Shown piece after piece: positions 1 through 7,069 of a DNA stretch of 25,840 nt. The position numbers were made by a program, and so were the translations under genes. The DNA lies in IMG/VR virus record IMGVR_UViG_3300043435_000812, positions 1-25,840 of that record; one strand, written 5' to 3'. Each line of letters starts with the position of its first letter. Position 1 is the stretch's first letter. Source of the DNA: a virus. The notes beneath the pieces are model-generated. The model had not been told where the DNA came from and did not search any database. It was given only the letters and a program-made list of their open reading frames with translations.

Positions 1-77
1 TTTATCCAAATGATTGGTTCAGCACATTGTAGGAGAACACCTACACAGGACCAAAATACTATCATCATTACCATCAT
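1..77 (-). CDS. Partial small membrane or exported protein (start only)
   Basis: An open frame begins with ATG at 77 and runs off the left edge of the window after 25 codons. The product starts MMVMMIVFWSCVGVLLQC, a very hydrophobic stretch that could be a signal peptide, lipoprotein leader or first membrane span. The start overlaps the stop of the upstream sigma-like gene as ATGA, which is typical of translational coupling and is the main reason to believe the frame. The frame may also begin one codon later. Function cannot be assigned; a lysis protein or small membrane protein next to the terminase is possible. Seen directly: frame, overlap and hydrophobicity. Inference: membrane location. 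Confidence 0.5.
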   Translation of the reverse strand, partial: MMVMMIVFWSCVGVLLQCAEPIIWI

Positions 78-664
78 AACTTTTTCCATATTTCACTTTT
101 TAGACCTAACATTAGGTTATAGATTGACTTTTTTGATTTGTAATAGACTTTCTTACCACCCTTTGTTCTGAAAAATGTGTATTTCTCTCTTATCTTGTCA
201 TAACTCAAATCCTCAATAAAATAAGCATCAAACAATAACCTATTCACATTGTCAAGTGTGGGGTATATGTCATGTATTTTCATTATCTTTCCAATCTGTT
301 CATCTGTATAGTGTGTTCTCAAATCTCTGATATACTCCTCCTCTGTTATATCAACACCTTCTGCTTCTGTATCAGGTATGTCAATACTCTCATTGTTGTT
401 GGTCTTATATTTTCTGTTGAAGGGTGTTGTCTTGTGCTGTGCTTGCAGTTTCATCCAACTCACTGAGAATCCTTCTAACATTTTCAAATCAAGATAAGGT
501 TCAATCTTGTCTTGATTCTCATAAAGGAATATGACCATTTCACTCAATAAATCTCCACTATCAATCTTTTTGCTTTTGGTGATGTTTGTTGAACACTCAT
601 TTAGAAAATCCCATCTCATTGTGATGAATGTGTCTATCACCTCTTTATACTCTTTCTTACTCAT
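74..664 (-). CDS. Putative sigma-70-like / helix-turn-helix protein
   Basis: 196 residues, charged and helical. Residues about 35-75 (DLLSEMVIFLY followed by a helix containing SVSWMK) resemble sigma region 2. Residues about 140-192 (LLFDAYFIEDLSYDKIREKY, then SKKSIYNLM) have the acidic residue, LSY.KI and recognition-helix pattern of sigma region 4. The middle (80-120) is a polar acidic linker. The gene starts 12 nt after the TerL stop and ends in an ATGA overlap with the next frame, so it belongs to the terminase operon. Small sigma-like proteins are known in Bacteroidetes phages and could direct late transcription. The similarity is by pattern only; a plain helix-turn-helix regulator is the alternative. 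Confidence 0.42.
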   Translation of the reverse strand: MSKKEYKEVIDTFITMRWDFLNECSTNITKSKKIDSGDLLSEMVIFLYENQDKIEPYLDLKMLEGFSVSWMKLQAQHKTTPFNRKYKTNNNESIDIPDTEAEGVDITEEEYIRDLRTHYTDEQIGKIMKIHDIYPTLDNVNRLLFDAYFIEDLSYDKIREKYTFFRTKGGKKVYYKSKKSIYNLMLGLKSEIWKKL

Positions 665-675
665 TCTACTCTTTG

Positions 676-1860
676 TCAGAAGGTCACAAAGTCATACCCT
701 CCTGTGCTTCTCTTATTTTTTTTGTGATAAAGTATTGCATATCTCATAGCATCCATTGCATCATCAAACATTTTGATAGGTTCATCTAACAATCTATCTC
801 CTTGACTTTTCCATTTGTAGTTTTTGAACTCTTTTGCTATATTGAGATTGTCTTGTTTGTAGTATAGTTTGTATGTCTTTACAGCATCTATACCTTCACT
901 CACATTCTTTATTGCATTCTGGACATTGAATCCATTTCTATTCAACTCCTCAATCATTTCAGGTCTGGCATAATCTGCTACAACCAACTGACTCTTTCTA
1001 AGGCTATTCTCTGTGAATACCTTATTCATCTTATCAACAAGGTCCTCACTTGTAAGGTGTGTCTCATAAATCAGTTCTTTCACATAACACACATCCTCTC
1101 TGAACTGACACATAATGAGCGCTGTTGAGTGTTTGAAACCAAAGTCAAGTCCAAGTATGACATCATCATATCTTGGTAGTTCCTCTAAATAAGGTTTCTG
1201 GTGGTTGTAAATAGTATGTGTTGATTTAGAAGGTAGTCCAAGAGCATAAATGTTGTAGTAGTCTTGATCCACTTGAATAAGATCCTCAATCTCTTTTACC
1301 AGTGATTCTGGCAAGAATGTATTGTCTTTGTATGTTGAGTGTATAAACAGACAATCTGGTTTGTCTATGATAGGATATAGCCAGTGTTCATCATCAGAAG
1401 GGTTGAAGTCAAAGAATAACTTTTCTGTTGTTCTCATATTCAACTGAGTGTAGTCCTCAAATGTAAGTTCATTTGCTTCATTAGCCCAAAGAACATCTCT
1501 CTTTCTACCTCTCACTTTTTGTGCATCATCCAATGAAAAGAACTCTACACTTGAACCATTATCAAAGGTGTATATGTGTTCAACCTTCTTATGGTTTCTT
1601 TCAGAGTAGAGTCCTAAGTCATTCATTATCTCAAAAAAGTCTTTCATTACAGAACCTCTCAATGAAGGAAATGACTTTCTTACAACAGATACAACCTTGT
1701 TCCCATTTTGTAGACAATAAAATATAATCAACTGACAAAGAGAGTAGGTCTTACTTGACCTGGTCCCTCCTTGATTGACTATAAACCTGGTGTTTGGATC
1801 TCCAAGACCTTTTAGGTTTTTTGTGAATACCTTAGTGTGTTTCAGTGTAAGTTGTCTCAC
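676..1860 (-). CDS. terL: Terminase large subunit (ATPase and nuclease)
   Basis: 394 residues, normal length for the Terminase_3 type. It powers DNA packaging at the portal and cuts concatemers. The ATPase domain has Walker A GGTRSSKT at 31-38 and a Walker B/catalytic region DVLWANEAN at 122-130 (acidic E128). The C-terminal RNase H-like nuclease carries its acidic residues in LGLDFG (D239), VADYA (D296) and FDDAMDAMRYA (D366, D367, D370). Its start overlaps the end of the methyltransferase gene by 29 nt, and the small subunit lies two genes further upstream, so packaging and methylation genes are co-transcribed. One of the window's six GCGC sites lies in this gene (1119-1122). Assignment is firm. 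Confidence 0.96.
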   Translation of the reverse strand: MRQLTLKHTKVFTKNLKGLGDPNTRFIVNQGGTRSSKTYSLCQLIIFYCLQNGNKVVSVVRKSFPSLRGSVMKDFFEIMNDLGLYSERNHKKVEHIYTFDNGSSVEFFSLDDAQKVRGRKRDVLWANEANELTFEDYTQLNMRTTEKLFFDFNPSDDEHWLYPIIDKPDCLFIHSTYKDNTFLPESLVKEIEDLIQVDQDYYNIYALGLPSKSTHTIYNHQKPYLEELPRYDDVILGLDFGFKHSTALIMCQFREDVCYVKELIYETHLTSEDLVDKMNKVFTENSLRKSQLVVADYARPEMIEELNRNGFNVQNAIKNVSEGIDAVKTYKLYYKQDNLNIAKEFKNYKWKSQGDRLLDEPIKMFDDAMDAMRYAILYHKKNKRSTGGYDFVTF

Positions 1861-3106
1861 CCCATTGTATTCTTTTTTCTGCTATCTCAAAATAGTTTTT
1901 GTCTTGTTCCATTCCACAGAATCTAAACCCTTCTCTCAATGCTGCTATTCCTGTTGAACCTGAACCCATAAAAGGATCAAGAACAATACCATTAGGTGGT
2001 GTAATCAATCTACATAGATATGCCATTAGGTCAATAGGTTTTACTGTTGGATGATTGTTCTTTGCTTTATTGACACCTCTATTTCTTGGGTTGTCACCAC
2101 CAGGATTTCCTTCTTTTCTACTCTCATCCATTTGAACTTCTTCCAAATCATCACAACCAGCATTTCTTTCCTTCTTACTTACTTTTGGACAATAAAAGAA
2201 TCTTGATGCACCACCTTTATCTTTATTCTTATCTTTTGGACCAACACCTTCATATGTTGTCTTTCCACCACCAAACTCACCAAATCCTGTTGTCTTTCCT
2301 TTTGACCAATGTCCTTGTGAAGTTGGACCACTCTGTTCATCTAACACTCTACCTGCTTCCTCATCTAATATAATGTTTGCTGGAAATCTACCTTCTGTTG
2401 TTTCCTCTCTTTTGTGGTGTATAGTTGAGTTCAATCCAAATAGTGTTTCATCATCTCTCTCATCATTTGAACCAACTGGTGTTGTTCTTACTTCACTACC
2501 AATCTTACAACCATCTATGTTGATTCCACCAGTTCCCCATTTTATGACATTCTCAGCAATAGTCTTTTCACTCAATGGCTTTCTTGCTACACAGATTGGT
2601 TCATTTGCTGGTTTTAGCGCAGTTCCCCAACCCTTCCATTTATTAGCATTCTCAGTGTCCTCACCTGATTGTATCATTTGGTTCATAGTAACATTATACC
2701 CACCTTCACCTTCTGCATTCATAAACCCAACACCTTCTGCTGGTTTTGTATAGAACTCAACACCTTCACTTTTGTTTATTGCTTTTGATATATTGTGTGA
2801 CTTAGGAAAACCTGAACCATACAACCATTGTATCTGGTCTCTTATCTCAAACCCAGCATCCTCTATATTCACAGTCATTCTATGGTATGTTCTGGTCCCA
2901 CCAAATGAAAGAACATGACCACCTGGTTTTAGGACTCTATACACTTCTTTCCAGAAATCAACAGAAGGAACATCATAGTCCCATTTCTTTCCCATAAATG
3001 ACAATCCATATGGTGGATCAGTCACAATAGAATCAATACTATTTTCTGGCAATGTTTTCAATAACTCAATGTTATCACCATTCAACAACTTTACTTTCTT
3101 ACTCAT
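1832..3106 (-). CDS. Site-specific DNA methyltransferase, N6-adenine/N4-cytosine type
   Basis: 424 residues, N6_N4_Mtase family. Catalytic motif IV DPPYG sits at 30-34 and the AdoMet-binding motif I DPFMGSGSTG at 377-386. Catalytic motif before binding motif, with the recognition region between, is the beta-class order. The central region has the segments usual in phage copies: KPANEPICVARKPLSEKT, a WGTGGINIDG box, GRFPANIILD, ASRFFYCPK and NNHPTVKP. All key motifs are intact, so it should be active. It lies between the two terminase genes with no restriction endonuclease beside it, so it is probably a solitary protective methyltransferase acting around packaging. The target sequence cannot be read from the protein. 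DPPY fits adenine-N6 or cytosine-N4. Confidence 0.95.
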   Translation of the reverse strand: MSKKVKLLNGDNIELLKTLPENSIDSIVTDPPYGLSFMGKKWDYDVPSVDFWKEVYRVLKPGGHVLSFGGTRTYHRMTVNIEDAGFEIRDQIQWLYGSGFPKSHNISKAINKSEGVEFYTKPAEGVGFMNAEGEGGYNVTMNQMIQSGEDTENANKWKGWGTALKPANEPICVARKPLSEKTIAENVIKWGTGGINIDGCKIGSEVRTTPVGSNDERDDETLFGLNSTIHHKREETTEGRFPANIILDEEAGRVLDEQSGPTSQGHWSKGKTTGFGEFGGGKTTYEGVGPKDKNKDKGGASRFFYCPKVSKKERNAGCDDLEEVQMDESRKEGNPGGDNPRNRGVNKAKNNHPTVKPIDLMAYLCRLITPPNGIVLDPFMGSGSTGIAALREGFRFCGMEQDKNYFEIAEKRIQWGETTYTETH

Positions 3107-3112
3107 ATACTC

Positions 3113-3379
3113 TTACTTCTTTTTTCTTGGTCTCTTTGCTACTTCTTTGACCATTGTATCAAACTGCTCAGGTGTCAGGACAACCTCAGGTGTAACTTCA
3201 ACAAACTCCTCTTGTTCAACAAACAGGTGTCTTAGGTTTTTGTTGTTGTTATAGATTCTTTCTAACTTCTCAGGTGTTATGTTTCTGAAATCATACTCTA
3301 CTCCATTTTCATAGAACCTTTTGTTCTTATACTTCTCCTTCAATGTTCTCATCTTTATCATTTTCATTTTTGATCTCAA
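3113..3379 (-). CDS. Small hypothetical protein between terminase genes
   Basis: Up to 88 residues, very basic at both ends (KMKMIKMRTLKEKYKNK near the start, RPRKKK at the end), with an acidic middle (EQEEFVEVTPE). Several in-frame ATGs lie at the start; the one giving MRTLKEKYKNK (about 3352) is as likely as the first. Its 5' end overlaps the TerS-like gene in another frame and it ends 6 nt before the methyltransferase start, so it is tightly packed in the terminase operon. The conserved-looking part is ENGVEYDFRNITPEKLERIY. No family recognised. Basic ends suggest nucleic acid or portal contact, but that is a guess. Confidence 0.7.
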   Translation of the reverse strand: MRSKMKMIKMRTLKEKYKNKRFYENGVEYDFRNITPEKLERIYNNNKNLRHLFVEQEEFVEVTPEVVLTPEQFDTMVKEVAKRPRKKK

Positions 3380-3758
3380 TCAATCTAATGACTGAGATTT
3401 GGTTTATTTTGTCACCACCAGTAGTGATGTCCACTTTCTGTGTTCCCATACCAGTAATCTTGTTTATCTCTTTGTAGATTTCAAGCGCAAGTTTCTTATC
3501 ACCTGCTTTCTTTGCTTCCCACATCATTTGTTCAAGGTCTGCTATTGTCTTTTCAAGTCTGTCCTTAGACAGGTCTTTGAGTGTGTCTTGTATGATAGGT
3601 TTAGACTCTCTCAATAAGTCATAACAATAAGAAATCTTACATTCACCTTCTGTCATCAACCAGTTTATTATCTCTGGTTGTAGAACACCCTTACAACTCT
3701 TTTCAACAATAATGTTGATTAGGTCTTGTTTTTTGTATTTTGGGTCTTTTTTTCTCAT
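3327..3758 (-). CDS. terS: Putative terminase small subunit
   Basis: 143 residues. The N-terminal part (about 10-50, QDLINIIVEKSCKGVLQPEI to YCYDLLRES) is a helix-turn-helix-like region of the sort that binds packaging sites. A coiled-coil central segment (about 55-103, ending ALEIYKEINKITGM) would make the oligomer ring. The tail KVDITTGGDKINQ matches the beta-rich C-terminal end common in phage TerS proteins. It is the first gene of the unit that contains TerL. Its leader is A-rich and holds an 18-bp element (3777-3794) repeated exactly before the gene at 14014, with a TATAC-N5-GTATA dyad further upstream. Assigned by layout and pattern, since TerS proteins diverge quickly. Confidence 0.75.
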   Translation of the reverse strand: MRKKDPKYKKQDLINIIVEKSCKGVLQPEIINWLMTEGECKISYCYDLLRESKPIIQDTLKDLSKDRLEKTIADLEQMMWEAKKAGDKKLALEIYKEINKITGMGTQKVDITTGGDKINQISVIRLIEIKNENDKDENIEGEV

Positions 3759-3776
3759 TTTTTTTATTTTAGTATA

Positions 3777-3794
3777 TTTTTATCTATAATAACT
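3777..3794 (-). repeat. 18-bp leader element, exact copy of 13984-14001
   Basis: On the minus strand this reads AGTTATTATAGATAAAAA, identical to the plus-strand copy at 13984-14001. Both copies lie in the same sense as, and just before, a gene start (18 nt before TerS, 12 nt before the gene at 14014). It contains one and a half units of a TATAGTTAT-like 9-mer also found at 5823-5840 and 7840-7857. It could be a transcription start region, leader element or protein-binding site. Confidence 0.6.
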
Positions 3795-3810
3795 CACTCA
3801 TTTTACATTG

Positions 3811-3826
3811 TTATACATAAAGTATA
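3811..3826 (-). promoter_or_regulatory. TATAC-N5-GTATA dyad before terS
   Basis: The plus strand reads TTATACATAAAGTATA. The same element with two base changes (TTATACATATTGTATA) occurs at 6931-6946 and a third (TTATACACAAAGTATA) at 17089-17104, each in an intergenic stretch upstream of a minus-strand unit. The first two also share the flank TATATTAT. The inverted arms TATAC and GTATA with a 5-nt spacer suggest a dimer-binding operator or a phage-specific promoter. No TAnnTTTG box was found on the minus strand here. Confidence 0.55.
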
Positions 3827-3850
3827 TATTATTATCTATAATGTCTCTTG

Positions 3851-4132
3851 CTAAAAACTTGCTCTTTTTTCATCAGGAACTTCCAGTATATCATACCACT
3901 CTTTCATATGAAGGTGAGTCCTCTTATTGAGTTGCTCAACTACTGAATGGTGGTCCAATGTTGTGAGTTTGTTATCTTGTAGTAACTTGGCAAGATCACT
4001 GACTTTCTTGTCAATCTCATCTTTCATAATCTGTGAGAACTCATAGTCCTCATTCTCTACACTTGACACAAGGAGTAATGTTCTATCCATTATGTATTCC
4101 TCCCACTGCTCCATTATGGTTTCTATTTTCAT
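3851..4132 (-). CDS. Small acidic helical hypothetical protein
   Basis: 93 residues, no recognised family. It is predicted mostly helical: MEQWEEYIMD, then SQIMKDEIDKKVSDLAKLLQ and HHSVVEQLNKRTH, then LHMKEWYDILEVPDEKRASF. No signal peptide or membrane span is visible. It lies alone between a terminator (4152-4180) upstream and the TerS promoter region downstream. The hairpin in front of it should stop transcription from the preceding genes, so this gene probably has its own promoter in the 50 nt just past the hairpin or depends on read-through. Real by length, start context (TTATG after an A-rich leader) and fit between neighbours. Confidence 0.65.
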   Translation of the reverse strand: MKIETIMEQWEEYIMDRTLLLVSSVENEDYEFSQIMKDEIDKKVSDLAKLLQDNKLTTLDHHSVVEQLNKRTHLHMKEWYDILEVPDEKRASF

Positions 4133-4151
4133 AATGTTTTTTTCAAAATAT

Positions 4152-4180
4152 AAAAAAACCTCTTGAAGTTTATCAAGAGG
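4152..4180 (-). terminator. Rho-independent terminator after the 4234-4542 gene
   Basis: Arms CCTCTTGA (4159-4166) and TCAAGAGG (4173-4180) form a perfect 8-bp stem with a 6-nt loop. Read on the minus strand the stem is followed by seven T (4158-4152). It lies just past the end of the minus-strand unit that includes the genes at 5231-4234. Confidence 0.85.
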
Positions 4181-4233
4181 TTTTAGAATGAATAAAGTGA
4201 GTATTAGTAGATGTTCTCACATTATTTATATTG

Positions 4234-4542
4234 TCATATTCCAAGAAGTTTGAGTTTTTGATCTCTGATTTTTTGTGTTTTTTCCTTTTTCCAAGTATGA
4301 AAGTCTGTGTATTTTATCAAACCCATTGATTGTTGATAATCTACAAACTTTGTTCCTGTTTCAATCTTGTATAGGAACTCCCACTTTCCCTTATCATCCT
4401 TTGATTGTTTTACATTCTCAATGTCAATCTGTGAGATTAGAACATATGTGTCAGTTAGAGTATTTAGTTTTTGTATTCTCTTTTTTACTGTTTTTAGGTA
4501 GGTATCATAATCAACCAGTTCCTTTTCTGTGTAGTCTAACAT
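4234..4542 (-). CDS. Hypothetical lysine-rich protein
   Basis: 102 residues. The N-terminal half is helical and charged (YTEKELVDYDTYLKTVKKRI), the middle has a short beta-like stretch (DTYVLISQIDIENV, then KWEFLYKIETGTKFVDY), and the end is basic (WKKEKTQKIRDQKLKLLGI). No family recognised. It starts 5 nt after the stop of the 227-residue gene, so the two are one unit, and it is followed after the stop by a clear terminator, making it the last gene of that unit. It could be a partner of the upstream protein; nothing in the sequence shows what it does. Confidence 0.65.
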   Translation of the reverse strand: MLDYTEKELVDYDTYLKTVKKRIQKLNTLTDTYVLISQIDIENVKQSKDDKGKWEFLYKIETGTKFVDYQQSMGLIKYTDFHTWKKEKTQKIRDQKLKLLGI

Positions 4543-4547
4543 TCATA

Positions 4548-5231
4548 TTATTTCATTTTTGGATCAGTAAGTGATTGTAAGTATTCTTGTTTTTTGGTGA
4601 AAGAAGGGCAATCCTCATTTCTCCAAGATTTCAGTTGTCTTGTAGGTTCTTTCCATTCATATCTGTTAGCAAGTTCTGGTTTCAAACCATAGAACTGTTG
4701 TAAGACTGGTGTCCAATCCTCTTGTGTTTTAGGATTCCAAGCACCTACAAAGTGTTTTGATTTGAATCCTACATTCACAGGATCCCAGGAGATTGGTAGT
4801 TCATCAATCATCCATTCTAATGCAACACCATCAGAGAATAAGTATAACATACTTGGTCTGTAATAGTTTGTGAATGTATCCTCAAAACTATTGCTGTCAT
4901 CTATTTTGATAGTCTGTGAGTCCTGGAATGTTTCTGTCATTGATATGGTCATAAGTCTTTCCAGAACAGTTCTCTTTACTGGGTGTCCTTCAATAGGATT
5001 TGTTTTCCAGGAACTATTCCATTTCATAAAGTCATATGGTTTGTCTGAGGTGTGTTGAAACACCTTTACATTACATGCAAACCAATCACCATCTCTTTTG
5101 TATTTCAGGTCCCAAGGTGAGAATGAACCTATCTCTGAGAATATAACTTCTGTTATACCCAAGTTTTGTAAGTTGAAAGAAACTACATCTCTTTCTCTTA
5201 TCTCTGCTTTTTTGATAATGTCTTTTTTCAT
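4548..5231 (-). CDS. Hypothetical protein, possible PD-(D/E)XK-like nuclease fold
   Basis: 227 residues, rich in W, Y and F, with no signal peptide. Residues about 25-60 read VIFSEIGSFSPWDLKYKRDG then WFACNVKVFQ: an early glutamate, a PWDLKY strand and a following strand ending NVKV. This recalls the E...D...(E/Q)xK order of PD-(D/E)XK nucleases, with N in the usual E position. The rest (MTISMTETF, NYYRPSMLYLFSDGVALEWM, WDPVNVGFKSKHF) has no motif I know. It sits upstream of the 102-residue gene and downstream of the GIY-YIG gene. Treat the nuclease idea as weak; the gene itself is secure by length and start context. Confidence 0.65.
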   Translation of the reverse strand: MKKDIIKKAEIRERDVVSFNLQNLGITEVIFSEIGSFSPWDLKYKRDGDWFACNVKVFQHTSDKPYDFMKWNSSWKTNPIEGHPVKRTVLERLMTISMTETFQDSQTIKIDDSNSFEDTFTNYYRPSMLYLFSDGVALEWMIDELPISWDPVNVGFKSKHFVGAWNPKTQEDWTPVLQQFYGLKPELANRYEWKEPTRQLKSWRNEDCPSFTKKQEYLQSLTDPKMK

Positions 5232-5301
5232 TGTGTGTTTGTTTTTTCTTTTATATATTTCCTTCTAAATGTGTAAAAAGGAAAGTGTGGATTGTTTATG
5301 G

Positions 5302-5808
5302 TTAGAAGTCAAATGTCTCTGGTCCATCATCAATCATATCTCCATCCATCATTCTCTGGACAAAGTCATCCTCCTCATTTGCTTCATTGTAGAAATCAAT
5401 AAGGTATTGTAGAATCTCATTGTAAGTCATTTTCTTTCCTGTTTCAATCATAACCTTATCAAGTTCTGATTTGATCTCTGTATCAATGCAAATGGTTGTG
5501 TATTTGTTTTTTGTCTTACCTCTTTCCTTTCCAGTTCCATCAATGTTCCAAATAGTTCCTTTATATTGGTCAATGTAGAATCTTTCTCTATTCAATGCAA
5601 CATTTCTGTCATCAGAATCCAATGTTTCAAGGATAATGAGTTCTGGTTTTAGGTTCTTTGATTTGAGGTCAGCAATCCAAAGGTTGTTGTCTCTTACATC
5701 TTTTGAGTAATAGTGTTGTTTGTATCTAATGTCAACATTCTTAGATACTCCAACATACTTTATCAGGTTGTCTGTTGGATCTTTCAGTGCATAAATCTTG
5801 TATTCCAT
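5302..5808 (-). CDS. GIY-YIG nuclease with C-terminal ribbon-helix-helix-like domain
   Basis: 168 residues. The GIY-YIG core lies at about 3-90: KIYAL (4-8), IKYVGVS (17-22), conserved arginine in DIRYKQH (R28), catalytic glutamate in LNRERFYID (E75) and the closing asparagine in WNID (N88). A short basic linker (GKERGKTKNK) leads to residues 103-140, YTTICIDTEIKSELDKVM and MTYNEILQYLIDFY, a strand-helix-helix pattern like ribbon-helix-helix DNA-binding proteins. The tail is strongly acidic. Free-standing GIY-YIG proteins in phages are often homing-type nucleases, and a DNA-binding tail would fit. The gene stands between unrelated genes, as mobile nuclease genes do. Domain 1 is confident; domain 2 is by pattern. 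Confidence 0.8.
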   Translation of the reverse strand: MEYKIYALKDPTDNLIKYVGVSKNVDIRYKQHYYSKDVRDNNLWIADLKSKNLKPELIILETLDSDDRNVALNRERFYIDQYKGTIWNIDGTGKERGKTKNKYTTICIDTEIKSELDKVMIETGKKMTYNEILQYLIDFYNEANEEDDFVQRMMDGDMIDDGPETFDF

Positions 5809-5822
5809 ATTCTTTTTTTATT

Positions 5823-5840
5823 TTATAGTTATTATAGTTA
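5823..5840. repeat. Tandem 9-bp repeat TATAGTTAT before the GIY-YIG gene
   Basis: The plus strand has two TATAGTTA(T) units in direct repeat in the leader of the GIY-YIG gene. A copy with one mismatch lies at 7840-7857, and related copies at 13981-14001 and (minus strand) 3777-3794. All four are intergenic. Together with the surrounding AT-rich sequence this may be a binding site. Confidence 0.5.
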
Positions 5841-5855
5841 TATATTATATTTTGT

Positions 5856-6887
5856 TTAGTCCCTTGCTATTTCTTTGGCTATGAATACCATTTCAGGGTA
5901 TTTTTCTTTACAGAAGTTTAGGGCATATTCTACATCCTCTTTCTTTACTATGAGAGAATCATGGACTGTAAGACAGAACTCCAAGTCAATGTTGTTGAGT
6001 AGGTCATCTATGAATATGGTTGCTTCTTTGTATTGTAACAACCTACAAACATTCTTATAGTTGTCTGTTTTATATTTTTTTATGAACTCATTTGCTGTTG
6101 AGAATATGTCTCTTATGGTTGCTTTTTCAGAATCAATATACCCATTTCCATTTATCCAGGATGTAAATACTTCCTTTGCATCATCTCTATCACCTATTGA
6201 TGGTGTTCTTTTCATTACATATTCATAAAAGTCAATGTTATTCTCAAATACCTCATTCAGTTTATCATCTTGTAGTCCTATCTCTTTTAGGTGTAACCAA
6301 AGTAATCTTGGTTGACAAGTCTTTGCATCAATAGACCAGTATTCACCACCAGATAGTAGGTCTTTGTAAGATCCACCATCACCAATGTTACCAGTTATGC
6401 TTGTGTGTAGTCTCCTACTGAATGAATCTCTCTTTATCAGGAGACCATCTGATGGAAAGTTTAGTTGTAGCAATGAGTATCTTGTTTTCCAATACCATTT
6501 CTCACCTTCATATAGTTTTGAGAAGTCTGTTGTTATTTCATAGTCATAACCATTCTCTATGTCAATAAGAAACTTGTAACTCATACACACTCCTTGTTCT
6601 GTGTGGTAGAACTTTTTTCTTTTGATGTCAAATAAATCTTTATCATCATAGTTATATGATAAGTAATCTATAATCTTGTGTTTTTTCAGTAGATCAATAA
6701 CTTTGAAGTATTTAGGTGAGACATTATATAAGTATAGTGATGGACATTGAAAGTATCCTTTCTTATCTGACTTTGTATTTTTATACAGGAGGGCATCATA
6801 TACCTTTATGATTCTATGTTTGGCATCTTTCCTCTTTTGTAGAGAGAGGATATAATCTAACTCTTTTCCAATCTTGATTGTTTTCAT
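5856..6887 (-). CDS. Minimal family-A polymerase-like protein (palm motifs only)
   Basis: 343 residues. The C-terminal half carries the three motifs of the family-A/T7-type polymerase palm and fingers in order. Motif A is SIDAKTCQPRLL (185-196, D187), with QPR where DNA polymerase I has QIELR. Motif B is RDDAKEVFTSWINGNGY (234-250, K238 and terminal NGY). Motif C is LTVHDSLIV (306-314, H309-D310), like HDS in T7-type enzymes. RRLHTSIT (158-165) precedes motif A. There is no exonuclease domain and it is about half the length of a replicative polymerase. Related proteins of unknown role are common in Bacteroidetes phages and mobile elements. It probably acts in replication or priming. It is preceded by a long regulatory region and ends 47 nt before the GIY-YIG start. 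Confidence 0.68.
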   Translation of the reverse strand: MKTIKIGKELDYILSLQKRKDAKHRIIKVYDALLYKNTKSDKKGYFQCPSLYLYNVSPKYFKVIDLLKKHKIIDYLSYNYDDKDLFDIKRKKFYHTEQGVCMSYKFLIDIENGYDYEITTDFSKLYEGEKWYWKTRYSLLQLNFPSDGLLIKRDSFSRRLHTSITGNIGDGGSYKDLLSGGEYWSIDAKTCQPRLLWLHLKEIGLQDDKLNEVFENNIDFYEYVMKRTPSIGDRDDAKEVFTSWINGNGYIDSEKATIRDIFSTANEFIKKYKTDNYKNVCRLLQYKEATIFIDDLLNNIDLEFCLTVHDSLIVKKEDVEYALNFCKEKYPEMVFIAKEIARD

Positions 6888-6930
6888 AATGTGTGTATTG
6901 TTTTTTGTGTGTTACTCACTTCCAAGTAAG

Positions 6931-6946
6931 TTATACATATTGTATA
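6931..6946 (-). promoter_or_regulatory. TATAC-N5-GTATA dyad before the polymerase-like gene
   Basis: The plus strand reads TTATACATATTGTATA, followed by TATTATAT, matching the element before TerS (3811-3826) over more than 20 bases apart from two central changes. Next to it (minus-strand downstream) lies an imperfect inverted repeat, ACTCACTT (6914-6921) and AAGTAAGT (6924-6931). Confidence 0.5.
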
Positions 6947-7005
6947 TATTATATTATACACTTCCCCTTTTGTTTTTTTTCAAAGTGTATAAGAGTATCA
7001 TGATA

Positions 7006-7031
7006 TAATAATAATAATAATAATAATAATA
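7006..7031. repeat. TAA microsatellite, 8 perfect units
   Basis: Eight uninterrupted TAA triplets (7006-7029) followed by TA. It is non-coding on both strands and flanked by more AT-only sequence, so it would melt easily. Its length could vary between isolates by slippage. Confidence 0.9.
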
Positions 7032-7069
7032 TATTTTGTTACCCACCACATACCAGACTCTGAGTGGAA

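Noticed and set aside
28-45. Inverted repeat TGTAGG...CCTACA near the left edge
   Set aside because: Six pairs inside the coding frame of the partial gene; within chance expectation.
2373-2753. Open frame of 126 codons on the plus strand inside the methyltransferase gene
   Set aside because: It is the complement of an intact, motif-complete gene. Long antisense frames are expected where the coding strand lacks certain codons, and there is no promoter box or start context.
5258-5284. Inverted repeat TTTCCTT/AAGGAAA in the gap between 5231 and 5302
   Set aside because: Seven A/T-rich pairs with a 13-nt loop and no T-run on the minus strand; not convincing as a terminator.
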